From an uncultured Chlorobiales bacterium (GTDB lineage: Bacteria > Bacteroidota > Chlorobiia > Chlorobiales > Chlorobiaceae), in the NCBI GenBank assembly GCA_903901395.1, contig CAIUQW010000408.1, forward strand, positions 1 through 5,769: 5,769 nucleotides of DNA. The letters run 5' to 3'. Below, piece by piece: positions 5,066-5,769 of this stretch. The notes below the pieces were generated by a model that saw nothing but the letters and a program-made list of their open reading frames with translations, was not told where the DNA came from and searched no databases. Within the stretch, counting starts at the first letter, position 1. Each line of letters opens with the position of its first letter. Both the position numbers and the translations under genes were made by a program.

Positions 5066-5769
5066 TTATGGAACAACAAGAATGTTTTCGGCAAGTTGTT
5101 TTTCGGAACCATCGGAAGTTTCGCGATACACCACTCTCAACCGGCCGCCAGAAAGATCGAGCCCCTTTGGATGCTGCAGAGGCAGAGATAACGATCTACG
5201 CGGGTTTGGCGTATAAACGGCAATACCCTTGACGATACCAACTTCGACTTCACCTTTTCCAGGAGCATCCCAGAAAGCAACAATGTCACCATAAGTCGAT
5301 CGCCGTCCTTCACGTTCTATGTTTAGGTTGAGCGTGTTTTTTGCAGGATTTGAAGTTCGTAAAATCTTGAGATCGGAAAGCTTTGCCGTTGCTTCCAGAG
5401 CGCCATGACGGACAATAACCGGAATCGACAGACCATAGATCGGCGTCAGACTGACGCCAAGCCCTTTATCGGCTCCCGCGCTCTGCGCTTGAATCGCCTC
5501 TTTGGTCTCGGGAATAACTCTGAACTGTAAATGTGAACGATATTCTCCTTCGGCAAGCTCTGAAGGTTTGCGTAATTGCATCCGTACCGTCTGCGTCTGA
5601 TAAGGTTCGAGGATAACGCGCCTTGGCGTTACTCGAAGAAATGCATCCGCGAAATGATCGTCAGCGCCGGGAGTGTCGATAACCTTCAGCTCTCCAGATT
5701 CACTCATCCGCCTGTTCACAAAGGTCAAACTGTAAGCAAGCTGCCTGTTGCTGCGATTCATAAGCATCA
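5066..5769 (-). CDS. PapD-like periplasmic pilus chaperone, 5' end outside window
   Basis: Periplasmic chaperones of this family hold pilin subunits by donor-strand complementation and deliver them to the usher. At least 233 residues are present. The N-terminal Ig domain shows the pattern NRSNRQLAYSLTF (4-16), a P-R-R-V-I-L-E-P-Y-Q-T-Q-T-VR segment (48-62) and GEYRSHLQFRVIP (74-86), then YGLSIPVIVR (111-120). The C-terminal domain has EREGRRSTYGDI (151-162), YTPNPRR (185-191) and GGRLRVVY (207-214). The signal peptide and first strand are missing: the first in-window ATG falls inside what should be the A/B strand region, so the true start is beyond the right edge. By eye, the position of PapD Lys112 aligns with Pro116 here, as it seems to in other non-classical members. 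It is upstream of and co-oriented with the usher. Confidence 0.88.
   Translation of the reverse strand, partial: MLMNRSNRQLAYSLTFVNRRMSESGELKVIDTPGADDHFADAFLRVTPRRVILEPYQTQTVRMQLRKPSELAEGEYRSHLQFRVIPETKEAIQAQSAGADKGLGVSLTPIYGLSIPVIVRHGALEATAKLSDLKILRTSNPAKNTLNLNIEREGRRSTYGDIVAFWDAPGKGEVEVGIVKGIAVYTPNPRRSLSLPLQHPKGLDLSGGRLRVVYRETSDGSEKQLAENILVVP

Noticed and set aside
4753..5112. 119-codon minus-strand frame across the chaperone-usher junction
   Set aside because: It is out of frame with both genes, and both real genes have clear family motifs over the same bases.

Overview
The window reads as chromosomal DNA of a Gram-negative (diderm) bacterium: all four confident genes encode envelope or secreted proteins. 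From the style of the RlpA lipoprotein and the small outer-membrane barrel, and from the lack of clear Shine-Dalgarno sequences before the complete genes, I lean towards a green sulfur bacterium (Chlorobium/Chlorobaculum group). That is an inference from impression, not a database result.

Layout: (1) 131-667, plus strand, rlpA, a DPBB-fold lipoprotein with a polythreonine linker and no SPOR domain. (2) 775-827, a perfect 17-bp-stem hairpin with T-tracts on both strands, placed to terminate both convergent genes. (3) 894-1508, minus strand, a 204-residue outer-membrane beta-barrel protein with a cleavable signal peptide and a terminal Phe. (4) 1509-1703, the upstream region of that gene: a 16-bp dyad over a possible promoter, then a minus-strand intrinsic terminator only about 70 bp before the start codon, preceded by a nested stem-loop and a promoter-like sequence. 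Together these look like a short structured RNA or an attenuated leader. (5) 1704-2294, mostly AT-rich non-coding DNA with a strong inverted repeat around 2069-2102 and one short hydrophobic open frame. (6) 2295-5054 and 5066-5769, minus strand, an outer-membrane usher and its PapD-like periplasmic chaperone, 11 bp apart and cut by the right window edge.

Chaperone and usher should act together: the chaperone caps pilin-like subunits in the periplasm, and the usher plug/barrel assembles and exports them. No subunit or adhesin gene lies downstream of the usher, so the subunits must be beyond the right edge or elsewhere. The usher is unusual. Its N-terminal region resembles a beta-rich stalk (copper-amine-oxidase-N-like) pattern rather than a classical usher N-domain, and its C-terminus carries an SdrD-B/carboxypeptidase-regulatory-like pair of beta-sandwiches. 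The most novel-looking items are this usher architecture and the possible small RNA or attenuator before the barrel gene.
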